In this document: one piece after another, positions 1 through 6,184 of the stretch | How the letters are laid out: the number at the start of each line of letters is the position of its first letter | Position numbering within the stretch: position 1 is the stretch's first letter | From: Prevotella sp. | Lineage (GTDB): Bacteria > Bacteroidota > Bacteroidia > Bacteroidales > Bacteroidaceae | DNA length: 6,236 nucleotides | Reading direction: 5' to 3' | NCBI GenBank assembly: GCA_021203705.1 | Contig: JAJQAR010000261.1 | Span: 1 to 6,236, forward strand | Notes under the pieces: generated by a model | Told to the model about the DNA's origin: nothing | What the model saw: only the letters and a program-made list of their open reading frames with translations | Database searches by the model: none | Program-made: the position numbers and the translations under genes

Positions 1-44
1 TCCATACCTAAGTGCCTTGTGGCGTATTTTCTGAAATCGTTCAT
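1..44 (-). CDS. clpP: ATP-dependent Clp protease proteolytic subunit ClpP, N-terminal fragment (partial)
   Basis: Only the first 14 codons and two bases are present; the gene runs off the left edge. Reading leftward from the ATG at 44-42 gives MNDFRKYATRHLGM, which resembles the start of Bacteroidales ClpP as I remember it. An in-frame TAG at 62-60 means the reading frame cannot begin much further upstream, so the start is well fixed. ClpP is the serine peptidase ring that pairs with ClpX or a related ATPase to degrade tagged and misfolded cytosolic proteins. Its position just downstream of tig on the same strand matches the common tig-clpP-clpX order, which strengthens the call. The catalytic residues lie outside the window, so identity rests on the N-terminal match plus gene order. 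Confidence 0.8.
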   Translation of the reverse strand, partial: MNDFRKYATRHLGM

Positions 45-115
45 AATGAATATTTTAGTCTATTTTTAATGGCATAAAAAAGAGATTGTTGCCCTTTTCC
101 CTGCGTTCTTTGGAA

Positions 116-123
116 CAAAGATA
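116..123 (-). promoter_or_regulatory. Candidate -7 promoter box for clpP
   Basis: The minus strand reads TATCTTTG, an exact match to the Bacteroidetes -7 consensus TAnnTTTG. It lies in the 133 bp gap between tig and clpP and would give a leader of roughly 65 nt. No well-spaced -33 TTG is present: the nearest one, at 140-138, is only 14 bases away. The box forms part of a 6-bp inverted repeat at 107-121 (TCTTTG, 3-base spacer, CAAAGA). clpP may therefore be transcribed separately as well as by read-through from tig. Confidence 0.5.
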
Positions 124-177
124 AGAAAAAAAGTCGACAACCTCCTTAATATGGGGAAGTTTTTTACAAAAAAATTA

Positions 178-1536
178 TTATTCTTCTTGCATCATCTTGT
201 TAAATTCATCCAAAGTTGCCGTTTTGGGGTTCAGTTTTACCACTTTTTTGAGCACTTCGGTGAGTTTGCGGTCAATAGTGCGGTCGATAAGATAATCCAT
301 ACTCTCGCTTTTCTTCAGCATATCGTCGGCATAGTTGGAGATGTATTCGTCTGGCACATTGTTCATGCCATACTGGGCAAACTGAGCACGGGCTGCCTCT
401 TTCGCCGTCTCCTTAATGTCTGCATTCTCGATCTTCACATTGTTTGCCGTAACAAGCTGCTCTTTGATAAGGTGCCATGTCAGCTCCTTGATACTTGCAT
501 CATAGTTCTTGTCAACATACGCCTTGTCCTTATCCTTGTTGTTGTTCAGCATTATGCGCTTCATAAGGTCGTCAGGATAAGTGAGCGTGCCTACTTTCTG
601 CTCAAGATACTTGCGCACGTCCTTGATGAACTTGTAGTCGGAGTCGGTATCAAACTGCCTCTTCAATCCTTCAGCAATCTTCTCACGGAACTCTTTCTCG
701 TCTTTTACCACTCCTGTCCCAAATACACTGTCAAAGAGAACCTGGTCAACAGGGGCTTTCGTGTAACGGGAAATCTCGTTAATCTGATAACTGAAATCAG
801 AATTTAGGTCTGCAACCTGATCCTTCTCTATCTTCAACAGGGATGAAATCTCCACATCACCTTCTGGATATGCTTTCTTGGGGTTGAATGTTATGATGTC
901 TCCTACTTTCGCCCCCTCGAAAAGTTTTTTCTGTTCTTCCACCTTAATATATTCAGGCAACATAATAGCTCCTTCTGACACGATACCGCCTTCCTTAGTA
1001 TTGCCGTTCTCGTCAAGCTCCCTTATATCACCTTTCAGCATATCATTCGGCTGGTATTCCTCCACCTTGTCATAATGACCGGAACGCGATGCGTACATAT
1101 CAACGTTGTTGTCGATAACCTGCTCGTCTATATTAATGGTGTAATAGTCAATCTCATCTTTGTCTGTCAATTCTGCCTTGAACTCTGGCTCTACGGCGAT
1201 GTCAAACATGAAGGTATATGGCGGTTCTTTCTTCAGGTCCACAGGTACCTGCTTCTCCGACGGCAGCGGTTCTCCCAATATATTGACTTTGTTTTCCTTC
1301 AAGTATTCGCGCATCTTCTCTTGAAGCACCCTGTTTATCTCGTCAAGCTTTATGGCAATGCCAAACTGCCTCTGTATCATGCCCATAGGAGCCATGCCAG
1401 GGCGGAAACCCGGTATATTTGCTTTCTTGCGGTATTCTTTAAGTGCCTTCTGTACACCTTCCTGATAATCAGCCTCTTCTACTGTCATTGTCAGCAAACC
1501 GTTTACTTTGTCGGGATTTTCAAATGATATTTTCAT
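178..1536 (-). CDS. tig: Trigger factor, ribosome-associated chaperone
   Basis: This 452-residue protein is the cytosolic chaperone that docks at the ribosomal exit tunnel and shields nascent chains. The N-terminal domain (about 1-115) carries the ribosome-binding signature GFRPGMAP at residues 43-50, equivalent to the family GFRxGxxP loop. A middle region (about 165-258) sits where the FKBP-type prolyl isomerase domain lies in E. coli; it keeps a recognisable stretch around VGDIITFNPKKAYPEGD (211-227) but is strongly diverged and lacks the IPGFE motif. The rest is the helical substrate-binding domain, ending in a charged tail. The length is slightly above the 432 residues of E. coli. I chose the ATG at 1536 because homology begins at MKISFENPDKV; an in-frame ATG at 1584 would add 16 unlikely residues and overlaps the predicted promoter. 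Downstream lies clpP, 133 bp away. The family call is very secure; prolyl isomerase activity is doubtful. Confidence 0.96.
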   Translation of the reverse strand: MKISFENPDKVNGLLTMTVEEADYQEGVQKALKEYRKKANIPGFRPGMAPMGMIQRQFGIAIKLDEINRVLQEKMREYLKENKVNILGEPLPSEKQVPVDLKKEPPYTFMFDIAVEPEFKAELTDKDEIDYYTINIDEQVIDNNVDMYASRSGHYDKVEEYQPNDMLKGDIRELDENGNTKEGGIVSEGAIMLPEYIKVEEQKKLFEGAKVGDIITFNPKKAYPEGDVEISSLLKIEKDQVADLNSDFSYQINEISRYTKAPVDQVLFDSVFGTGVVKDEKEFREKIAEGLKRQFDTDSDYKFIKDVRKYLEQKVGTLTYPDDLMKRIMLNNNKDKDKAYVDKNYDASIKELTWHLIKEQLVTANNVKIENADIKETAKEAARAQFAQYGMNNVPDEYISNYADDMLKKSESMDYLIDRTIDRKLTEVLKKVVKLNPKTATLDEFNKMMQEE

Positions 1537-1564
1537 CTTATATTGATGTTTATTGTTGTTAATG

Positions 1565-1587
1565 ATTTTGCAATTGAGGTGCAAAAT
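1565..1587. repeat. Perfect 8-bp inverted repeat overlapping the tig -7 box and start of transcription
   Basis: ATTTTGCA (1565-1572) and TGCAAAAT (1580-1587) are exact reverse complements separated by 7 bases. One arm contains most of the tig -7 box; the other lies around or just after the expected transcription start. The position suits an operator or a short hairpin at the 5' end of the tig transcript. No regulator is identified, and AT-rich DNA produces such repeats by chance, so the functional reading is tentative. Confidence 0.5.
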
Positions 1588-1612
1588 TACTGATTATTGG
1601 CGGAATTTCCAA
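1582..1612 (-). promoter_or_regulatory. Promoter of tig (-33 TTG, 20-base spacer, -7 TAATTTTG)
   Basis: On the minus strand TTG (1612-1610) is followed by 20 bases and then TAATTTTG (1589-1582), a close match to the Bacteroidetes primary-sigma promoter (TTG about 19-20 bases before TAnnTTTG). Transcription would begin near 1576 and give a leader of about 40 nt that is A-rich and lacks a Shine-Dalgarno site, as is usual in this phylum. This is the best promoter in the window and supports the tig start at 1536 rather than 1584. Confidence 0.75.
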
Positions 1613-1639
1613 TTTAATGAAAGAAAAAGTGATGATATT

Positions 1640-1673
1640 TTCATTCTTCATTCATTTTTAATTTTTAATTTTG
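1640..1673. repeat. Tandem 7-bp repeats upstream of priA, tract 1
   Basis: Two exact copies of TTCATTC (1640-1653) are followed without a gap by two exact copies of ATTTTTA (1654-1667) and a partial third ending in G (1668-1673). The period is 7 bp throughout although the unit changes. The right end supplies the TAATTTTG box proposed for priA. The tract is noncoding and lies between divergent genes. Confidence 0.7.
1666..1673 (+). promoter_or_regulatory. Candidate -7 promoter box for priA
   Basis: TAATTTTG matches the Bacteroidetes TAnnTTTG consensus and is followed directly by CAAAA, making the 10-bp palindrome TTTTGCAAAA at 1669-1678. The expected -33 position shows TTC (1644-1646, 19-base spacer) rather than TTG, so the match is partial. 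Transcription starting near 1679 would give a leader of about 77 nt that contains the second heptamer tract. Confidence 0.5.
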
Positions 1674-1723
1674 CAAAACATTACTGTGGTGACTCTAAAC
1701 CCACACATTCGGTTTGCCGCATT

Positions 1724-1751
1724 GAATTCTTAACTCTTAATTCTTAATTCG
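1724..1751. repeat. Tandem 7-bp repeats directly before the priA start codon, tract 2
   Basis: Four successive heptamers, GAATTCT, TAACTCT, TAATTCT and TAATTCG, run from 1724 to 1751 and stop four bases before the priA ATG. The consensus unit is TAATTCT. The period equals that of the tract at 1640-1673, but the unit sequence differs. If the promoter at 1666 is correct, this tract forms the end of the priA leader, where a ribosome would bind. Confidence 0.7.
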
Positions 1752-1755
1752 AACC

Positions 1756-4023
1756 ATGTTAGTCTCCGTCATCCTTCCCTTGCCTCTACACGGCACTTTC
1801 ACCTATTCCGTTCCTCCGTCTATGGAGGCAGATGCTGAACAGGGTAGGAGGGTGCTTGTGCCCTTGGGAAAGAGTAAGACATATATCGGATTAATCGTAA
1901 GAACTCACAACGAACAACCTTCGTTTCACGTGAAGGACATCAATATGGTGATTGACGATGCTCCGATAATAACCGAAAGACAGTTGGAGTTGTGGAATTG
2001 GATTGCTGATTATTATATGTCTCCCATTGGTGATGTCCTCACTGCTGCGTTGCCAGGCGGATTAAGGACGTTGGACTCGTACAAGCCCAAGTTGGAGACC
2101 TGCGTTGACCTTGCGCAAGAATATCGCACTGAACAGGCTCTGCATATCGCCTTTGATATGCTGAAACGTTCTGACAGACAGAAAAAAGTTTTTGCCGATT
2201 TCCTTGCTATGAGTCATTGGGACAGCATAAAAGGTAATGTTTCCTGTCAAACGGTTGAAGAGGTTACGAAAGACGAACTGATTAATACTTCGCATTGCAC
2301 GGCGGCGGTTTTCAAGGCTCTTATTGACAGGCATATCCTTACCACCTACGAGCGTGAGGTGGGAAGGCTGAACAATGGCGGTGAACCACATCTCGATGCT
2401 GTCAAAAAATTGAATGATGTGCAGCAGGAGGCGTACAACAATATTTTATTCAACTTCCTCAAAAAGAATGTCATCCTCCTGCATGGAGTAACGTCAAGTG
2501 GCAAGACGGAGATATACATCCACCTGATCCGTCAGGCGTTGGAGCGCAAGCAACAGGTGCTTTACCTTCTGCCGGAAATCGCACTTACCGTGCAGATACG
2601 CCAACGTTTGCAGGCGATATTCGGCAATAAACTCGGTATCTATCATTCTAAATACTCTGATGCGGAGAGGGTGGAGATCTGGAAGAAACAGATGTCGCAG
2701 AACCCTTACGATGTAATCCTTGGCGCACGCTCTGCTGTACTGCTGCCATTCCAAAATCTTGGTCTTGTGATTGTCGATGAGGAGCATGAGAATTCTTTTA
2801 AACAACAGGATCCTGCTCCACGTTACCATGCACGCAGTGCGGCGATAATGCTTGCCCGTATGTTTGGGGCAAAGACTTTACTCGGTTCAGCCACTCCGTC
2901 TTCTGAAAGTTATTATAACTCCCAAAACGGCAAATATGGTTATGTGCGGCTGAATAAGCGTTTTGGCGACATCAAACTGCCTGAAATACGTATCGTTGAT
3001 ATAAAGGACTTGCAGCGGCGGAAGATGATGAACGGCTCATTCTCCCCTGAACTACTTGCCGCTATCCGCAACGCCCTAAACAAGGGGGAACAGGCTATCC
3101 TGTTCCAGAACAGGCGCGGCTTTGCCCCGATGATAGAATGTCACGACTGTGGCTGGGTGCCTCATTGCGACTCGTGTGATGTCTCCCTGACATACCATAA
3201 GAGGCTTGGACAACTCACTTGCCATTATTGTGGTGCTACATACACCGTACCAGATGTCTGTCCCTGCTGCGGTTGCCGTGACTTGCGTGGACGTGGCTAC
3301 GGTACAGAGAGCGTCGAGGATAAAGTGATGGAGATATTCCCTGAGGCAAGGGTGGCACGCATGGATCTTGACACCACACGGACACGCAATGCATACGAGC
3401 GCATAATAAATGACTTCTCCGCCCACCGTACCGATATTCTGATTGGTACACAGATGGTGAGTAAAGGACTTGATTTTGACAATGTGAGTGTCGTAGGTAT
3501 TTTGAATGCTGACAATATGCTCAACTATCCTGACTTCCGCGCTCACGAACAAGCTTTTATGATGATGGCACAGGTGAGTGGACGCGCTGGGAGAAAGGGC
3601 AGGCAAGGACTTGTCGTCCTCCAGACAAAGAGTCCACAACTGCCAATAATTTCGCAGGTGGTGCGCAATGATTGTGATGGCTTCTATTCTGACTTGTTCA
3701 GGGAACGTCGCCAGTTCTGCTATCCTCCGTTCTACCACATTATAAATATATATGTCCGGCATCGTGATAATGATATAGTGAACGGGGCGGCAATTCACCT
3801 TGGGGCAATCCTGCATTCTTGGTTCGGTGAGCGTGTGCTCGGTCCTGACAAGCCTGCCGTGGCAAGGGTAAAAGCTCTTCACATCCGTAAGATTGTACTC
3901 AAACTTGAAAACGGCATCAACTATTCAAAAGTGAGATCTTATCTTTACAAGGCGCAGGATATGGTATTGAATACTAAGAAATATGGTGGGTTGACAATTC
4001 ATTTTGATGTTGACCCGATGTAA
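1756..4023 (+). CDS. priA: Primosomal protein N' (replication restart helicase PriA)
   Basis: This 755-residue superfamily 2, 3'-to-5' DNA helicase recognises stalled forks and D-loops and reloads the replicative helicase. The N-terminal DNA-binding domain (about 1-105) includes the family-typical LPLPLHGTFTY and YYMSPIGDVLTAALPGG stretches. The helicase core shows Walker A GVTSSGKT (244-251), LLPEIALT (271-278), the DEEH box (341-344), motif III GSATP (377-381), motif V around ILIGTQMVSKGLDF (561-574) and motif VI QVSGRAGRKGRQG (606-618). Eight cysteines suited to the two zinc sites are all present: C462, C465, C471, C474, C489, C492, C502 and C505. The length is close to that of E. coli PriA (732), and no key residue is missing. 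The start is the first ATG of the frame and gives the expected N-terminus. It is divergent from tig and 37 bp upstream of an SGNH hydrolase gene on the same strand. Confidence 0.97.
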   Translation: MLVSVILPLPLHGTFTYSVPPSMEADAEQGRRVLVPLGKSKTYIGLIVRTHNEQPSFHVKDINMVIDDAPIITERQLELWNWIADYYMSPIGDVLTAALPGGLRTLDSYKPKLETCVDLAQEYRTEQALHIAFDMLKRSDRQKKVFADFLAMSHWDSIKGNVSCQTVEEVTKDELINTSHCTAAVFKALIDRHILTTYEREVGRLNNGGEPHLDAVKKLNDVQQEAYNNILFNFLKKNVILLHGVTSSGKTEIYIHLIRQALERKQQVLYLLPEIALTVQIRQRLQAIFGNKLGIYHSKYSDAERVEIWKKQMSQNPYDVILGARSAVLLPFQNLGLVIVDEEHENSFKQQDPAPRYHARSAAIMLARMFGAKTLLGSATPSSESYYNSQNGKYGYVRLNKRFGDIKLPEIRIVDIKDLQRRKMMNGSFSPELLAAIRNALNKGEQAILFQNRRGFAPMIECHDCGWVPHCDSCDVSLTYHKRLGQLTCHYCGATYTVPDVCPCCGCRDLRGRGYGTESVEDKVMEIFPEARVARMDLDTTRTRNAYERIINDFSAHRTDILIGTQMVSKGLDFDNVSVVGILNADNMLNYPDFRAHEQAFMMMAQVSGRAGRKGRQGLVVLQTKSPQLPIISQVVRNDCDGFYSDLFRERRQFCYPPFYHIINIYVRHRDNDIVNGAAIHLGAILHSWFGERVLGPDKPAVARVKALHIRKIVLKLENGINYSKVRSYLYKAQDMVLNTKKYGGLTIHFDVDPM

Positions 4024-4060
4024 ATGAACTACAAATTAATAATCTATAAATCAAAAAATT

Positions 4061-4876
4061 ATGAAAAGGAAAGTTTTAATTGTTATCATTTCTGTTTTAG
4101 TAGTGTTGCCGGCGGTATCACAGACAGCAATCACACACCCGTGGCAGGGTAAGAAAGTGGCTTATTTCGGCGATTCTATAACCGACCCGAATAATACTGC
4201 TGCCACAAATAAATATTGGAAATGTCTTCAAGATTGGCTGGGCATCACACCTTACGTTTATGCCGTAAGTGGCAGACAGTGGAACGACATCCCCCGACAG
4301 GCGGAGCAATTGCAGAGTGAGCATGGAGATGACTTTGATGCTATAATGATTTTTGTAGGAACAAACGACTATAACAAGGGCGTTCCTCTCGGCGAGTGGT
4401 TCTCTGAAACTAAAGAGCAGGTGATGGTGGCAGTTGGTGAGCCGAAACATCTCGTGGAACGGGGACACAGAACTCCGATAATGACGGACAGTACATATCG
4501 TGGACGAATAAACATCGCTCTCTGTACTGTGAAGAAGATGTTCCCCACAAAACAGATTGTGCTGTTGACTCCTATTCACCGTTCTGGCTTCTATGCTAAT
4601 GACACCAACTGGCAACCGGCAGAGGATTACCAGAACAGTATCGGTGAATATCTTTCAGCTTACATCGAGGCAACTAAAGAAGCAGCGAATATTTGGGCTG
4701 TTCCTGTTATCGACCTTAATGCCCTTTGCGGCTTATTTCCACTCATGGATGAATATGCTCCTTATTTCAATGACAAAGACATTGACCGTTTGCACCCGAA
4801 CAATACAGGACATGAGCGCATTGCAAAAACGCTGATGTATCAGTTGCTTGCGCTTCCTTGCATTGAACACCAATAA
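4061..4876 (+). CDS. Secreted SGNH/GDSL-family hydrolase (probable esterase)
   Basis: The 271-residue product belongs to the SGNH hydrolase fold, serine esterases that act on lipids or on acyl groups of sugars and polysaccharides. All four blocks are visible: GDSIT (37-41, nucleophile Ser39), the block II glycine in VSGRQW (Gly71), GTND (100-103, Asn102 for the oxyanion hole) and DRLH (242-245, Asp242 and His245). Residues 1-20 form a signal peptide: a KRK head, a hydrophobic core VLIVIISVLVVLPA and a likely cleavage site after AVS or near SQTA. There is no lipobox cysteine, so it is probably a soluble periplasmic or exported enzyme. The substrate cannot be read from the sequence; in Bacteroidales such enzymes often deacylate glycans, but no carbohydrate-utilisation genes lie nearby. 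The 37 bp AT-rich gap after priA contains no clear promoter, so co-transcription with priA is plausible though functionally unlinked. Confidence 0.88.
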   Translation: MKRKVLIVIISVLVVLPAVSQTAITHPWQGKKVAYFGDSITDPNNTAATNKYWKCLQDWLGITPYVYAVSGRQWNDIPRQAEQLQSEHGDDFDAIMIFVGTNDYNKGVPLGEWFSETKEQVMVAVGEPKHLVERGHRTPIMTDSTYRGRINIALCTVKKMFPTKQIVLLTPIHRSGFYANDTNWQPAEDYQNSIGEYLSAYIEATKEAANIWAVPVIDLNALCGLFPLMDEYAPYFNDKDIDRLHPNNTGHERIAKTLMYQLLALPCIEHQ

Positions 4877-4971
4877 TTTCATATAAAGAGAATAATACTG
4901 CGCTTTTGTTTGTGGCTATTAATAAATTGGACAGGGATTTTTCTCTATCTACACAGTACGGATTCGTGTAA

Positions 4972-6153
4972 TTATTTCTTAATTGCCTTTACAACCTCAC
5001 CGATATAAATGGAGTGAATGCCTGCATCAGCATGCTTGTCGTAGAAATCTTTTGGTATAGCGTTGCGGAAACCAGTTGTGTCGAAAGGTTTGCCGTAGAG
5101 CATGCGGCATTCAATAACCATATCAGCCTCCTGATAATAAGGCGTGCCGTTCTCGGTGTATAAAGTGTGTAAGCCCAAAGCCTTTGCCTTGTCTCCGTCA
5201 CGACCACTGTGACTGCCCATGTATTGCAACACTTTCTTGTCCTTGAAAGTCATTACAGTGAAGTAATTCTGTTTCTCCATGAACTCGTGGGTGTAGCGGC
5301 CTTGTGCCACGTAAACAGTTACCACGTTGCGCCCCCAGAGAGTTCCCATGCCGCCCCAGCCGATTGTCATGGCGTTGCTTGCCGTCTTGTCACCAGCAGC
5401 GAGGATAACACCTGTGCCTTCGAAGAAATTGAAAGGATTAACATTGATGTTGCCCTTGATGTCGATTTCCTCGAATGTCGGCTCTGTTGCTTCCTCTTGT
5501 TGAGCCGCAACTTTTACATTCTCATTCTGTCCGTACATATTATAAGAAATATTTGCTTCGTTGAATTTCTGTTTGGGTTCCGGCGATTCAGCCGGATAAC
5601 CGATAACTATCGTGTTGAGAGGGATGATATTGTCAGGGAGTTGTAATACTTTCTGAATAGCCTCGCAACGGTCCTTATCAGGATAAGTGCCAGTCCATAC
5701 TGCGCCAAGCCCCATGCCGTTGGCAGCCAATAGGATGTTCTCAGTAGCAGCCGAAGCATCTTGTACCCAAAATGCGCGTGCCGTACCTTCGAGAGCCTTG
5801 TCCATATCACCGCAGACAACGATAGCGAGGGGAGCATCAGCCGCCATGCGTGCGTTTGGCGTAGCCTTTGCGATAGCTTTCAACATAGATTTATCGTTGA
5901 CCACGATGAAATGCCACGGCTGTTTGTTCACTGCCGTTGGAGCTGCCATACCAGCCCTAAGCAGTTTCTCAACCTTGTCATTTTCTACAGTCTTGTCCTC
6001 GTAAGCACGGATACTTGTGCGTGAGGCGATGTTAGAGAGAACTATTTCTTCTGTATTGCTTTCTTCCTTGTTGCCACAAGACTTGGCGAGGCAGATACAG
6101 AGAACTATTACCGCCACTACAAGGATAATGTTAATGATATAAGATACTTTCAT
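4972..6153 (-). CDS. Membrane-anchored nitroreductase and flavin reductase-like fusion protein
   Basis: The 393-residue protein joins two FMN-binding modules. Residues 5-23 are a hydrophobic segment followed by AKSCGNKEE, giving a signal anchor or possibly a lipoprotein signal with a poor lipobox (AKSC lacks the usual small residue before the serine). Residues 38-204 form a nitroreductase domain with the FMN-contacting RTSIRAY (45-51), APTAVNKQPW (71-80), DASAATENILLAANGMGLG (132-150) and GYP (185-187). An acidic, glutamine-rich linker (about 206-230) leads to a flavin reductase-like split-barrel domain (about 231-393) with NAMTIGWGGMGTLWGR (260-275), QGRYTHEF (284-291) and SGRDGDK (316-322). 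The first module would reduce nitro compounds, quinones or enones; the second binds FMN or reduces flavin with NAD(P)H. Charge around the anchor (Lys2 before it, acidic residues after) suggests the enzyme domains face the periplasm. The physiological substrate is unknown. It is convergent with the SGNH hydrolase gene and has its own promoter candidate. Confidence 0.88.
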   Translation of the reverse strand: MKVSYIINIILVVAVIVLCICLAKSCGNKEESNTEEIVLSNIASRTSIRAYEDKTVENDKVEKLLRAGMAAPTAVNKQPWHFIVVNDKSMLKAIAKATPNARMAADAPLAIVVCGDMDKALEGTARAFWVQDASAATENILLAANGMGLGAVWTGTYPDKDRCEAIQKVLQLPDNIIPLNTIVIGYPAESPEPKQKFNEANISYNMYGQNENVKVAAQQEEATEPTFEEIDIKGNINVNPFNFFEGTGVILAAGDKTASNAMTIGWGGMGTLWGRNVVTVYVAQGRYTHEFMEKQNYFTVMTFKDKKVLQYMGSHSGRDGDKAKALGLHTLYTENGTPYYQEADMVIECRMLYGKPFDTTGFRNAIPKDFYDKHADAGIHSIYIGEVVKAIKK

Positions 6154-6176
6154 GATATGTGTGTTTTTATTCTTTG

Positions 6177-6184
6177 CAAAGTTA
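6177..6184 (-). promoter_or_regulatory. Candidate -7 promoter box for the flavoenzyme fusion gene
   Basis: The minus strand reads TAACTTTG, an exact match to TAnnTTTG, 23 bases before the ATG at 6153. Transcription would start near 6171 and give a leader of only about 17 nt. The upstream DNA is AT-rich but contains no TTG at the -33 distance. The box overlaps the perfect 10-bp palindrome CTTTGCAAAG at 6172-6181. Confidence 0.55.

Noticed and set aside
151..807. A 218-codon open frame on the plus strand opposite tig
   Set aside because: It lies antisense to well-conserved trigger factor sequence, and its hydrophobic, Leu/Val/His-rich translation is typical of a reverse-strand shadow frame.
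1685..1705. Stem TGTGG / CCACA in the putative priA leader, considered as a small regulatory RNA structure
   Set aside because: Five pairs around an 11-base loop is expected by chance, and no known riboswitch or leader motif is visible.
3076..3882. A 268-codon open frame on the minus strand opposite priA
   Set aside because: It is fully antisense to the conserved helicase and zinc-binding region of priA, its translation is rich in Cys and His without a recognisable domain, and it has no promoter of its own.
4950..4970. Possible terminator stem TACAC / GTGTA in the convergent gap between the SGNH hydrolase and the flavoenzyme genes
   Set aside because: The stem is only 5 bp with an 11-base loop and has no T-tract directly after it on either strand, so it is not a credible intrinsic terminator.
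5741..5758. DASAAT in the flavoenzyme fusion (residues 132-137), considered as a covalent flavin attachment motif for a periplasmic flavin transferase
   Set aside because: The spacing does not fit the usual attachment motif (Asp, several residues, Ser/Thr-Gly-Ala-Thr), and the segment is a normal conserved part of the nitroreductase fold.
6071..6085. Lipoprotein signal with Cys26 in the flavoenzyme fusion
   Set aside because: Not accepted as a firm call: the residues before the cysteine (Ala, Lys, Ser) do not fit a standard lipobox because of the lysine at -2. A plain membrane anchor is equally likely.
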